This document shows, one piece after another, positions 21,073 through 28,271 of a stretch of 64,000 bases of DNA. Position 1 is the stretch's first letter. The number at the start of each line of letters is the position of its first letter. The DNA lies in NCBI GenBank assembly GCA_033856255.1, contig JAWVFH010000016.1, positions 1 to 64,000 on the forward strand, given 5' to 3'. Position numbers and translations under genes: made by a program. The notes beneath the pieces are model-generated. The model did not search any database. It saw only the letters and a list, made by a program, of their open reading frames with translations, and was not told the DNA's origin. Source of the DNA: WHSW01 sp033856255 (lineage in GTDB: Bacteria; Actinomycetota; Thermoleophilia; Solirubrobacterales; 70-9).

Positions 21073-21178
21073 CAGCGCTGGATCGCCATTTAGCCCGGAA
21101 CGCCCTATGTCGTGCGGCTCTCCATGGAAGGAAATTCCGCCGCGCACCGAACGTGTCCCGACGCGCGAGCGACGCATG

Positions 21179-21184
21179 ACTATA
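21179..21184 (-). promoter_or_regulatory. Candidate -10 element for fusA-tuf
   Basis: TATAGT on the minus strand, about 230 bp upstream of the fusA start. A weak -35-like TCTGGA lies about 17 bp further upstream. Transcription from here would pass through the attenuator hairpin. A 14-bp inverted repeat GCCCTC-CA-GAGGGC (21198-21211) overlaps the region between this promoter and the divergent gene. Confidence 0.4.
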
Positions 21185-21215
21185 GCAGAGGCATGATGCC
21201 CTCCAGAGGGCTCAG

Positions 21216-22400
21216 ATGAGCCTCGGAAAGCGGATCTCGGAGTCCCGCGAACGCCGCGCCCAAGCGCGCGCCAAGCGCCGTGACGAGCGCCGCCGCGCGG
21301 AGCGCGCGAAGGCCGCCACGACCCCCGCCGAGCGCTCGAAGGCGCGCGCGGAACGGGCGAAGGCGAAGGAAGGCGCGAAGGCCGACAAGGCGCCGAAACC
21401 CGAGCGGAAGAAGCCCGCGATCAGGTCCCGGCCCCGGGCCGAGCCGAAGGCGAAGGTCGCCGCCGCCTCGTCGCCACGCGCCAAGCCGGGCAAGGGCGAA
21501 GGCGAGCGCGAAGGCGAGCCCAAGCGCTCTGCGCGCCGCGTTGCGGTCGCCAAGCGCCGCCGTTCGCTGGCCGGCGACGCGAAGAAGGTCGGCGGCGGCG
21601 TCGGATCCGTCGGGGTCGAGATCGCGAAGCTCGGGCGCGAGATGGTGGCGATCCCGGTCCAGCTCTGGCTCGCCGCCGCCGAATACGCAGGCGCGTTCGT
21701 GCTCAAGGCCTGGCAGCGCGTCGTGCGCCCCCTGCTGATCGCGATCTGGCGCCTGCTCGGCGCGTCGGTCCGCTTCCTCGACCGCCACGTGACCCCCGCC
21801 CGCGCCGTCGCCGCGGTCGGCCTGGTCGCCGCCGGCGCGCTGGCCGCCTCGCAGTGGCTCGACTACCACGCGGTCAGCGTCGGCACCGACGCCTACTCCG
21901 GGTCGGTCGGCGCCATCGCCCCGCCGCCCGAGATCGAGAGTGAGATCGCCGGCAACGCGCACAGCTGGGTGATGCTGCCGCTGGCGGCCGCGGCCCTGGT
22001 CGTGATCACGCTGGCGCTGACCGGGCGCCGGCGGGCGGCCGCGCTGCTGATCCCGATCGGCATCGTGGTGATCGCGATCAGCCTGATCGTCGACGTGCCC
22101 AAGGGCCTGGACGAGGGCTCGGCGGCGATCGCCTACGAGGGCGCGAGCGCCAGCCTGCTGGAGGGTTTCTGGATGCAGATCGCCGCCGGGGCGGTGCTGA
22201 TCTTCTGCGGCCTGCTGCTCCCGCGCTACCTGCGCCCGGTTTCGGCGCGGGCGGCACCGGCCCCAACCGGGCCGACCCTGTTCGAGACCGGAGCCGCGGC
22301 CGCCCGCAAGCTCAGCCGCCGCAGGCCGAAGATCAAGCTGAAGCGGCCGCGCTCGCGACCGCGGACGAAGCGCAAGGTCCAGGGGGCCGCCGGAACGTGA
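21216..22400 (+). CDS. Unrecognised membrane protein with long Lys/Arg/Ala-rich N-terminus
   Basis: 394 residues, family not recognised. Residues 1 to about 115 are highly basic and low complexity (RERRAQARAKRRDERRRAER). Four hydrophobic segments follow at roughly 188-206, 246-268, 272-291 and 318-340, and the tail is again strongly basic (KLSRRRPKIKLKRPRSRPRT). Both basic ends probably stay in the cytoplasm, where they could bind nucleic acid or membrane lipids (inference). Its stop overlaps the next gene by 4 bp, and the two look like a co-evolved pair of similar topology. It is divergent from fusA. Confidence 0.8.
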   Translation: MSLGKRISESRERRAQARAKRRDERRRAERAKAATTPAERSKARAERAKAKEGAKADKAPKPERKKPAIRSRPRAEPKAKVAAASSPRAKPGKGEGEREGEPKRSARRVAVAKRRRSLAGDAKKVGGGVGSVGVEIAKLGREMVAIPVQLWLAAAEYAGAFVLKAWQRVVRPLLIAIWRLLGASVRFLDRHVTPARAVAAVGLVAAGALAASQWLDYHAVSVGTDAYSGSVGAIAPPPEIESEIAGNAHSWVMLPLAAAALVVITLALTGRRRAAALLIPIGIVVIAISLIVDVPKGLDEGSAAIAYEGASASLLEGFWMQIAAGAVLIFCGLLLPRYLRPVSARAAPAPTGPTLFETGAAAARKLSRRRPKIKLKRPRSRPRTKRKVQGAAGT

Positions 22401-23026
22401 GCGAAGCGGCTAACGACCCCGGGCCCGGACGTCTGACCCGCCTGCTGCCGCTCGCCGTGCTGGCGGCGGCGATCTGCCTCTTCGCCTCCGAGCTGCTGAC
22501 ACTGTTCGAGTTCACGCCGCCGGGCGGCGAGGCGCAGTGCGCCCTCGACAACGGCGACCGCCACTCGAACGCCCAGATGGTGATCGCCGGCTTCGCCGTG
22601 ATCGGCACGCTCGTCGCCGTTTACGGCGGCTCCCGGCCGGCCGCGATCTCGGTCGCGGTGATGGGCATCCTGGCGCTGCTGATCTTCCTGATCGCGGATC
22701 TGCGCTTCGCGAACACGGTCGGCACCCTGGGCGACGCCTGCAACCCGAACACCTCGCTGATCGACGCGAAGACGGTTCCCCAGGGCGGCTTCTACCTCGA
22801 GCTCGTGGGAGCGCTGACCCTGGCGGTGACCGGGATCGCCCTCGCGACCCTGACCCCCGAGCAGCTGCGTGCCCTGCGGCCGTCGAGACGGGCGCGGCCG
22901 ACCGAGGAACGGGGCGGCGATGGGCCCGCCGCGGGGTCCTCGGCCCCCCGCGGCGACGGTGCGAAGGGCGGCAAGGGAACCCTCAGCCGTCTCGGCCGCC
23001 GTCCCCGCGCCCGTCCACGCGGCTGA
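22397..23026 (+). CDS. Unrecognised four-helix membrane protein
   Basis: 209 residues from GTG overlapping the previous stop (GTGA). Predicted membrane segments lie near 16-38, 59-77, 82-103 and 135-156. Extracytoplasmic loops contain single cysteines (AQCALDNG and GDACNPNT) that could form a disulphide. The C-terminal 55 residues are basic and low complexity, and the last 44 bp overlap the convergent PAS-LuxR gene. Function unknown; translation is coupled to the upstream membrane protein. Confidence 0.8.
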   Translation: MSEAANDPGPGRLTRLLPLAVLAAAICLFASELLTLFEFTPPGGEAQCALDNGDRHSNAQMVIAGFAVIGTLVAVYGGSRPAAISVAVMGILALLIFLIADLRFANTVGTLGDACNPNTSLIDAKTVPQGGFYLELVGALTLAVTGIALATLTPEQLRALRPSRRARPTEERGGDGPAAGSSAPRGDGAKGGKGTLSRLGRRPRARPRG

Positions 23027-23666
23027 CGTCGATCTCGCCCCGGGCCAGGGCAACCGCGATGGCCTGGGCCCGCGTCCTCGTCTGCAGCTTTTCGCGGGCG
23101 TTTCGGGTGTGGTTGCGGACGGTCTCGCGCGAGATCACGAGCTGCTCGGCGATCTCGTGCGTGGTCCTCCCCAGCGCCAGCAGCGTCATCACCTCGCGCT
23201 CGCGCGCAGTCAACCGCGTCTGAGTTCCGTTGCGGTCCCCTCGTTCTCGATCACGGTCCAGCTCGTCCTCGTCGGCGATCGGCAACAGGACGGACAGATG
23301 CACCCCGGGGCTGATCCGGGCGGTGGCGCTGTAGCTGACCTCGACGCGGCTCCCGTCCGGCCGCTGGATCTCGAAACGGCCCGACTGGGTTCCGTCCTCG
23401 ACGAACGCTCGCCACAGGGGGGTGACGTCCTCGGCGCCGCCCGCGAGGTCGTCGATTCGCATCGCCAGCACCTGATCGCGCTCGCAGTGCAAGAGGCGAC
23501 ACGCCGCCGGATTGGCCTCGATGTACCGCCGGTCGTCGTCGACCAGCAGCATCGGGGTCGCAGTACGGTCGAACAGCGACTCGAGGAATTGGTCTAGTGC
23601 GATTTCGCCTCCACGCTCATCTGAGCCAGTCTCCCACAGGCGGTGAAATTGACCGTTTTCGGCCAT
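22983..23666 (-). CDS. PAS domain, LuxR-type DNA-binding regulator
   Basis: 227 residues. A PAS-like sensor segment (about 25-130; ATPMLLVDDDRRYIEANPAA) is followed by a LuxR helix-turn-helix (about 150-215) with the signature LTAREREVMTLLALGRTTHE and ISRETVRNHTRNAREKL. It lacks a receiver domain, so it is an orphan one-component regulator. It is divergent from a STAS gene (37 bp apart) and overlaps the convergent membrane protein by 44 bp. The signal is unknown. Confidence 0.9.
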   Translation of the reverse strand: MAENGQFHRLWETGSDERGGEIALDQFLESLFDRTATPMLLVDDDRRYIEANPAACRLLHCERDQVLAMRIDDLAGGAEDVTPLWRAFVEDGTQSGRFEIQRPDGSRVEVSYSATARISPGVHLSVLLPIADEDELDRDRERGDRNGTQTRLTAREREVMTLLALGRTTHEIAEQLVISRETVRNHTRNAREKLQTRTRAQAIAVALARGEIDVSRVDGRGDGGRDG

Positions 23667-23688
23667 TGATCCGACTCGGTTTCAAACG

Positions 23689-23694
23689 TAGCTT
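23689..23694 (+). promoter_or_regulatory. Candidate -10 element of the STAS gene
   Basis: TAGCTT ends 9 nt before the ATG at 23704 and no Shine-Dalgarno lies between, so a leaderless transcript is likely. Confidence 0.5.
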
Positions 23695-23703
23695 TCCGCC
23701 CGC

Positions 23704-24069
23704 ATGGACGCCGAGATCCCCCTCCTCACCCCCTTCTCCCTGCGTACCGAGCGGCCGGCCGATGGGGTCGTGCTCGTCGCGATCGAGGGGGAGCTCGATA
23801 TCCAGCACAGCGCCGAGGTTCGCGCCGCTCTGCGCGACGCGGTGTTGAGCCCCGGAGGCGAGGCGGTGATCGCCGACCTGACCAAGCTCGAGTTCATCGA
23901 CAGCATGGGCTTGGTGGCGCTGACCGATGCGGCAAGGATCCTCGAGCGGAACGATCGCGCGCCTCTGGTCGTGGTCGGCGGCGGGCTTCAGGTAAGGCGG
24001 GTGCTCGAGCTCACGGGCATCGACCGCCTCGTCGACATGGTCGAGAGCGCCGACCCCGCCCTCGCATGA
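23704..24069 (+). CDS. STAS-domain anti-sigma factor antagonist
   Basis: 121 residues forming one STAS domain: VVLVAIEGELDIQHSAEVRA then DLTKLEFIDSMGLVALTDAA. Ser67 in FIDSMGL is the residue phosphorylated by partner kinases in SpoIIAA/RsbV proteins. It probably takes part in a partner-switching circuit that frees a sigma factor. No anti-sigma kinase is adjacent. It lies between a PAS-LuxR gene and rpsG, in the segment that splits the str operon. Confidence 0.9.
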   Translation: MDAEIPLLTPFSLRTERPADGVVLVAIEGELDIQHSAEVRAALRDAVLSPGGEAVIADLTKLEFIDSMGLVALTDAARILERNDRAPLVVVGGGLQVRRVLELTGIDRLVDMVESADPALA

Positions 24070-24106
24070 GAGGCCTGGTCGCGGTGAGCAACGAGCGAAG
24101 CGCGGA

Positions 24107-24577
24107 CTACCAGCGGTAGTGGGCGAAGGCCTTGTTGGCCTGCGCCATGCGGTAGATGTCGTCCTTGCGCTTCCAGGCCCCGCCCTGCTGGGAGATCGAG
24201 TCGAGGATCTCGTTGGCGAGCCGCTCGGACATCGACTTCTCGCGCCGGTTGCGGGCGAAGCTGACGAGCCAGCGGACGGCGAGCGTGCGGGCGCGCCGGG
24301 CCGGAACCTCGACCGGGACCTGGTAGGTGGCGCCGCCGACGCGACGCGAGCGGACCTCGAGCACCGGCGTCAGCTCCTTGATCGAGTCCTCGAGCACCTC
24401 GACCGGGGCGCGGCCGGAGCGCTCGCCGACGATCGCCAGGGCGTCGTAGGTGATCTGCTCGGCGGTCGACTTCTTACCATCCCGCATCACCTTGTTGACC
24501 ACCTGCTGGACCAGGCGGCTGCGATGGATCGGGTCGGCCTCGATCGGACGAAGGGCTGCGCGGGCGCGGCGAGGCAT
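24107..24577 (-). CDS. rpsG: 30S ribosomal protein S7
   Basis: 156 residues opening PRRARAALRPIEADPIHRSR and ending NKAFAHYRW. The conserved FARNRREKSMSERLANEILD-type segment is present. S7 nucleates the 30S head and contacts E-site tRNA. It is 2 bp downstream of rpsL. The downstream neighbour is the convergent STAS gene, not fusA. Confidence 0.98.
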   Translation of the reverse strand: MPRRARAALRPIEADPIHRSRLVQQVVNKVMRDGKKSTAEQITYDALAIVGERSGRAPVEVLEDSIKELTPVLEVRSRRVGGATYQVPVEVPARRARTLAVRWLVSFARNRREKSMSERLANEILDSISQQGGAWKRKDDIYRMAQANKAFAHYRW

Positions 24578-24579
24578 CT

Positions 24580-24972
24580 CTAGCGCTTGACGCCGTACAT
24601 CGAGCGCGACTGCTTGCGGTCCGAGACGCCGGAGGCGTCCAGGGTGCCGCGAATCACCTTGTAGCGGACGCCCGGCAGGTCCTTGACCCGGCCGCCGCGG
24701 ACGAGGACGACGGAGTGCTCCTGCAGGTTGTGCCCCTCGCCGGGGATGTAGCAGGTGACCTCCATGCCGTTGGTCAGCCGCACGCGGGCGACCTTGCGCA
24801 GCGCGGAGTTCGGCTTCTTCGGCGTCGCCGTGTAGACGCGCGTGCAGACGCCGCGCCGCTGCGGGGCGGCGATCCGGCGCTTGCGCCCCTGGCCCGATTT
24901 GAGGCCGGGGGTGGCCACTTTCTTCTGCGGTGGCTTGCGCCCCTTGCGGATCAGCTGATTGGTGCTTGGCAC
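24580..24972 (-). CDS. rpsL: 30S ribosomal protein S12
   Basis: 130 residues from GTG at 24970-24972 (PSTNQLIRKGRKPPQKKVAT). The decoding-centre loops are unchanged: TPKKPNSALRKVARVRL and VRGGRVKDLPGVRYK keep the two lysines whose mutation gives streptomycin resistance, so a sensitive-type S12 is predicted. The longer open frame upstream crosses the divergent HAD gene and was rejected. No Shine-Dalgarno is seen; TATCTT lies 8 nt before the GTG, consistent with leaderless mRNA. Confidence 0.97.
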   Translation of the reverse strand: MPSTNQLIRKGRKPPQKKVATPGLKSGQGRKRRIAAPQRRGVCTRVYTATPKKPNSALRKVARVRLTNGMEVTCYIPGEGHNLQEHSVVLVRGGRVKDLPGVRYKVIRGTLDASGVSDRKQSRSMYGVKR

Positions 24973-24980
24973 GGCGGCGG

Positions 24981-24986
24981 AAGATA
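24981..24986 (-). promoter_or_regulatory. Candidate -10 element of rpsL-rpsG
   Basis: TATCTT on the minus strand, 8 nt before the GTG start with no Shine-Dalgarno between. The opposing candidate for the HAD gene lies 16 bp away, making a compact divergent promoter. Confidence 0.55.
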
Positions 24987-25001
24987 GCAGGGCGACGCCG
25001 C

Positions 25002-25007
25002 TACGCT
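25002..25007 (+). promoter_or_regulatory. Candidate -10 element of the HAD-like gene
   Basis: TACGCT, 10 nt before the ATG at 25018, again without a recognisable Shine-Dalgarno. Confidence 0.4.
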
Positions 25008-25017
25008 GGCGCCATCG

Positions 25018-25524
25018 ATGCCCGCCGACGACGATAAGCGACCGGTTCTCGCCGTCGATGTCGATGGCGTGATCAGCCTCTTTGGCTTCGACGGACCGCT
25101 CGAGGACCAGCCCGGCCGGATCCAGCTGATCGACGGCATGGCGCACTGCATCTCCGACCGCGCGGGGCCCCAACTGCAGCGCCTCGGCGAGGTCTACGAG
25201 CTGGTCTGGGCAACGGGTTGGGAGCAGCGCGCCAACGACTTCCTGCCGCTGCTGCTCGGCCTGCCGGGCGAGCTGCCGGCCCTGCGCTTCGACGGCCGGG
25301 CGCGCTTCGGCACCGCCCACTGGAAGCTCGAGGCGCTGGCGGAGTACGCGGCCAACCGGCCGCTGGCCTGGATCGACGACTCCCTCGACGAGAGCTGTCA
25401 CGCCTGGGCCGCGCGGCGCGAGGCGCCCACGCTGCTCTGCCCGACGGAGTCTCATGTCGGGCTCACCGAGGCGCACACGGAAGCGCTTTTGGCCTGGGTT
25501 CGCGACGGTTACACTGCCGCCTAG
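25018..25524 (+). CDS. HAD-like hydrolase domain protein
   Basis: 168 residues. Motif I DVDGVIS places the nucleophile Asp14 and the acid/base Asp16. The motif IV region reads LAWIDDSLDES. The cap is short and the fold resembles the HAD domain found in RNA-repair-type proteins (family recalled, not searched). It is likely a cytosolic phosphatase of unknown substrate. It is divergent from rpsL. Its TAG stop overlaps the left end of a 161-bp inverted-repeat element. Confidence 0.75.
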   Translation: MPADDDKRPVLAVDVDGVISLFGFDGPLEDQPGRIQLIDGMAHCISDRAGPQLQRLGEVYELVWATGWEQRANDFLPLLLGLPGELPALRFDGRARFGTAHWKLEALAEYAANRPLAWIDDSLDESCHAWAARREAPTLLCPTESHVGLTEAHTEALLAWVRDGYTAA

Positions 25525-25683
25525 TGCCGCGTCCACCGATTCAGCCCCGGATTTGGCGAGCGAGAACCAAGCATGGGAAGGACGCAGGGCGGCCAGGTAG
25601 CAGCGCTACCTGGCCGACCGAGGACGCGGCCAGGCGCAGGTTCGCAGCCGCCAAAACGGGGGTGAATCGGTTGACGGGGCACT
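25523..25683. repeat. 161-bp imperfect inverted-repeat (MITE-like or structured-RNA) element
   Basis: The ends are AGTGCC and GGCACT. The outer arms of about 33 nt (25523-25557 and 25650-25683) are inversely complementary at most positions: the left reads CCACCGATTCAGCCCC, the right GGGGGTGAATCGGTTG. At the centre is a perfect 10-bp stem GGCCAGGTAG / CTACCTGGCC with a 5-nt loop. The intermediate regions are partly complementary. No protein is supported inside. It fills the whole space between the HAD gene and the next gene, and its right end supplies the purine run before that gene's GTG. Confidence 0.75.
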
Positions 25684-25685
25684 GA

Positions 25686-26012
25686 GTGCACGGCGTCGTC
25701 CCGATCCTGTTCCTGATGGTGGTCCTGAAGATCCCCGTCGGCATGCTCCTCTACATCGTCTGGTGGGCCTTCCGGGCCGAGGTCCAGCCCGACGAGGCGC
25801 CGCCGGCGGCCGAGGATCACCGCTTCCGCCGCTTCCGCCGCGAGCCCAAGCGCCCCCGCGGCCCGCGCCGCGGTGGTCACGGCCCGGACGCCATGCCGCT
25901 GCCCGAGTGCCCGCCGGCCGGCCGGACCCGGGTGTTCACGCCGCCGGCGCCGGTGCGGGCCGCGACGGCCCGCGGAGCCCAGCGCGGCGCTGTCGAGCCC
26001 GAGCGCACCTAG
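25686..26012 (+). CDS. Small single-pass membrane protein, unrecognised
   Basis: 108 residues from GTG at 25686. One N-terminal membrane segment (about 4-28; VVPILFLMVVLKIPVGMLLY) is followed by a cytoplasmic, Arg/Pro-rich tail (RFRRFRREPKRPRGPRRGGH). It begins 3 bp after the inverted-repeat element, so its leader is likely that element. It converges on the secreted repeat protein gene. Function unknown; codon use looks like its neighbours, so it is probably a real gene. Confidence 0.65.
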   Translation: MHGVVPILFLMVVLKIPVGMLLYIVWWAFRAEVQPDEAPPAAEDHRFRRFRREPKRPRGPRRGGHGPDAMPLPECPPAGRTRVFTPPAPVRAATARGAQRGAVEPERT

Positions 26013-26039
26013 TCGCTCGAGCTCGGCCGGCTCTGTGCG

Positions 26040-27113
26040 CTACGGCGCCAGGGTGAAGAACTCGAACACCATGCTCGGCGGATCGCCGGTCACCCCCGTG
26101 TGATTGCAGACCTTCACCCGACCGGTGTTGGCTGTCGCTGTCTGCACGCCGACGACGACCCAGCCGGTGTTGGTGGCACCGTTCTGCCGATCCGACATCG
26201 CGAAGGTGTTGCTTCCGACCGGTGCGCTGCCGGACGCGAGTCCGGCCGTGTCCACCGCGCCGCTGCAGGCGCCGTTGCCGACCGATCCGCTGGGATCGAC
26301 AACGCCCGTACCGGTCCCCATCGCGAGGTCGCCCTGGTGCAACGACCCGGTCGACACCTCGGCGGACCCGATCGCGTTGTCGTCCATCTCCGCGTTGCCG
26401 ATCGCGTTGTCGGCCATCTCCGGCTTGCCGATCGCGTTGTCGGCCATCGCGGCATTGCCGACCGCGTCGGCCGCGATCTGGACGTTGTCGAGGTTGCCGG
26501 TGACCTCGCCGGCGATCTGGACGGTGGCCTCGTTGATGTCGGTGCCGCTGAGGGAGTTCGGGAAGACCTCCGTCGAGCCGACGGAGTTCGCGTTCAGCTG
26601 CGCGTTGCCCAGAGTGCCGAGGACGTCGTGGGTGGAGCCGGGACTGAAGGCCAGGGTGGCGTCGTTGATGTCGGCCGTGTCGAGCGTGTCGTCGAGCACC
26701 TTGGCAGCCGTGACCGCGTTGGGCGCGATCGACGGATCCGGGTAGGTGCCGGCCAGGTCGCCGCCGGCCGGGCCGGTCGGCGTCGCCGGGCCGCCACCGC
26801 CGCCGCCGCCGAGACCCTGCAGCGTCGACTCCTCGATGTCGGCCCCGGTCAGCGAGTCGTCGGCGATCGCGGCGCCGGTCAGCGATCCGCCCTGCAGGTC
26901 GGCTGGGGTCAGCGAGCCGTCGGCGACCTTGGTCGAATCGACGGAGTTGCCGGCGAGGTCCTTGACCTTGACCTGGCCGTTCTTGATCGACCTCGAGGTG
27001 ACCGAGTTCTTGGCCGCCTGCTCAGCCGCGAAGGCGGAGCCGCCGAGGGCGATGAAGACCGCCACCAGGCCGTACGCGTTGCGCCGTAGGTGCCCGCTGA
27101 TCCGTCCGCTCAT
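26040..27113 (-). CDS. Secreted repeat protein, Thermoleophilia-type surface family
   Basis: 357 residues from ATG at 27111-27113, with GGGAGG 6-7 nt upstream (a longer frame to 27146 lacks an SD). The signal or anchor segment is AYGLVAVFIALGGSAFAAEQ. A run of short imperfect repeats follows: SVTSRSIKNGQVKVKDLAG, then units such as ADNAIGNAEM. A Gly-rich linker lies near residue 103, and a globular C-terminal domain (about 275-357) contains two Cys. The repeats suggest a stacked, solenoid-like stalk on the cell surface (inference). It stands alone between metB and a convergent small membrane gene. Confidence 0.8.
   Translation of the reverse strand: MSGRISGHLRRNAYGLVAVFIALGGSAFAAEQAAKNSVTSRSIKNGQVKVKDLAGNSVDSTKVADGSLTPADLQGGSLTGAAIADDSLTGADIEESTLQGLGGGGGGGPATPTGPAGGDLAGTYPDPSIAPNAVTAAKVLDDTLDTADINDATLAFSPGSTHDVLGTLGNAQLNANSVGSTEVFPNSLSGTDINEATVQIAGEVTGNLDNVQIAADAVGNAAMADNAIGKPEMADNAIGNAEMDDNAIGSAEVSTGSLHQGDLAMGTGTGVVDPSGSVGNGACSGAVDTAGLASGSAPVGSNTFAMSDRQNGATNTGWVVVGVQTATANTGRVKVCNHTGVTGDPPSMVFEFFTLAP
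26370..26459. repeat. Three tandem 30-bp repeats within the secreted repeat protein gene
   Basis: GATCGCGTTGTCGKCCATCK-type units begin at 26370, 26400 and 26430 and are nearly identical; a fourth, degenerate unit follows at 26460. They encode the ten-residue unit ending MADNAIG. Period and frame agree, so copy number can vary in frame. Confidence 0.75.
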
Positions 27114-27148
27114 GCGTTTCCTCCCGCAGTCGAAGCCATCCTGCAACG

Positions 27149-27154
27149 ACCCTA
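27149..27154 (-). promoter_or_regulatory. Candidate -10 element of the secreted repeat protein
   Basis: TAGGGT on the minus strand, 35 nt before the ATG and upstream of a GGGAGG Shine-Dalgarno. It gives the gene a promoter separate from the metB operon. Confidence 0.35.
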
Positions 27155-27194
27155 GGCACGGCTGGACGGCCCGTCTATGCGTGGAAACACCTAA

Positions 27195-28271
27195 TTAAGG
27201 GGTCGCGAGAGCCTGCTCGAGGTCGGCGATCAGGTCCTCGGCCGCCTCGATCCCGCACGAAAGCCTGACCAGATCCGCCGGCACCGCCGCCGCCGAGTCC
27301 TCGACCGACTGGTGGGTCATCGCCTGCGGCACCTCGATCAGCGACTCGACGCCGCCGAGCGACTCGGCGAGCGAGAACAGCTTCGTGCGGGTGACAATTC
27401 CGAGCGCGTCCGGGTGACGGAACGAGACCATGCCGCCGAAGCCCGGCCAGCGGACGTCGGCGACGCCGGGAGCGGACGGCAGCCATTCGCTGACGGCGCG
27501 GCCGTTCTCGGAATGGCGGGCGACCCGCAGGGCGAGCGTGCGCAGCCCGCGATGGACGAGGAAGCAGTCGAGCGGGCCGGGCACGGCCCCGACCGAGTTC
27601 TGGACGAAGCGGATCTGCTCATGGAGCTGGGCGTCGGCGGTGATCACGGCGCCGCCGACGACGTCGGAATGGCCGCCGAGGTACTTGGTGGTCGAGTGGA
27701 CGACCGCGGTCGCGCCGAGCTCGAGCGGCCGCTGGACGATCGGCGTGGCGAAGGTGTTGTCGACCACGACCATCCGCCCCTCGGCCGCCGCGACGACCGC
27801 CTCGATGTCGACCTCGTTGAGCAGCGGGTTGGTCGGCGTCTCGACCCAGATCAGCCGGGTGTCGGGGCGCAGCGCCGCGCGCAGCGCCTCGAGGTCGCGC
27901 TGGTCGACGAGGTCATACGCGAGCCCGAATCGGGCGAGCACCTTGTCGACCAGCCGGTAGGTGCCGCCGTAGAGGTCGTGCGGCAGGATCAGATGGGCGC
28001 CCGCGGCGAGCGCCGCGGTCAACACGGCGTGCGTGGCGGCCATCCCGCTCGAGAACGCGGTCGCCTCGCCGCCCTCGAGCTCGCCGAGGGCGCGTTCGAG
28101 CGCCGTCCTGGTCGGGTTGGCGGAGCGCGAGTAGTCGTACTCGCCGACGAACTCGCCGGGCGCCGGCTGGACGAAGGTCGAGGTCTGGTGGATCGGCGGG
28201 ATCACCGAGCCGTACGTGGGATCGGGCTCCAGCCCCGCGTGCACGACCCGGGTGTCGATCTTCCGGCTCAC
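27195..28271 (-). CDS. metB: Cystathionine gamma-synthase / gamma-lyase family PLP enzyme
   Basis: 358 residues from GTG at 28269-28271, overlapping the previous stop by 4 bp. The PLP lysine is Lys196 in HSTTKYLGGHSDVVGG, and DNTFATPIVQRPLELGA and SRSANPTRTALERALGELEG are conserved. The family includes cystathionine gamma-synthase (metB) and gamma-lyase, which sequence alone does not separate well. Linkage to a cystathionine beta-synthase favours reverse transsulfuration (lyase, Cys synthesis). The open frame extending upstream lies over cbs and was rejected. Confidence 0.9.
   Translation of the reverse strand: MSRKIDTRVVHAGLEPDPTYGSVIPPIHQTSTFVQPAPGEFVGEYDYSRSANPTRTALERALGELEGGEATAFSSGMAATHAVLTAALAAGAHLILPHDLYGGTYRLVDKVLARFGLAYDLVDQRDLEALRAALRPDTRLIWVETPTNPLLNEVDIEAVVAAAEGRMVVVDNTFATPIVQRPLELGATAVVHSTTKYLGGHSDVVGGAVITADAQLHEQIRFVQNSVGAVPGPLDCFLVHRGLRTLALRVARHSENGRAVSEWLPSAPGVADVRWPGFGGMVSFRHPDALGIVTRTKLFSLAESLGGVESLIEVPQAMTHQSVEDSAAAVPADLVRLSCGIEAAEDLIADLEQALATP

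Noticed and set aside
25521..25880. Minus-strand frames across the inverted-repeat element
   Set aside because: They read through the repeat arms and the opposite strand of the small membrane gene, with no start signal.
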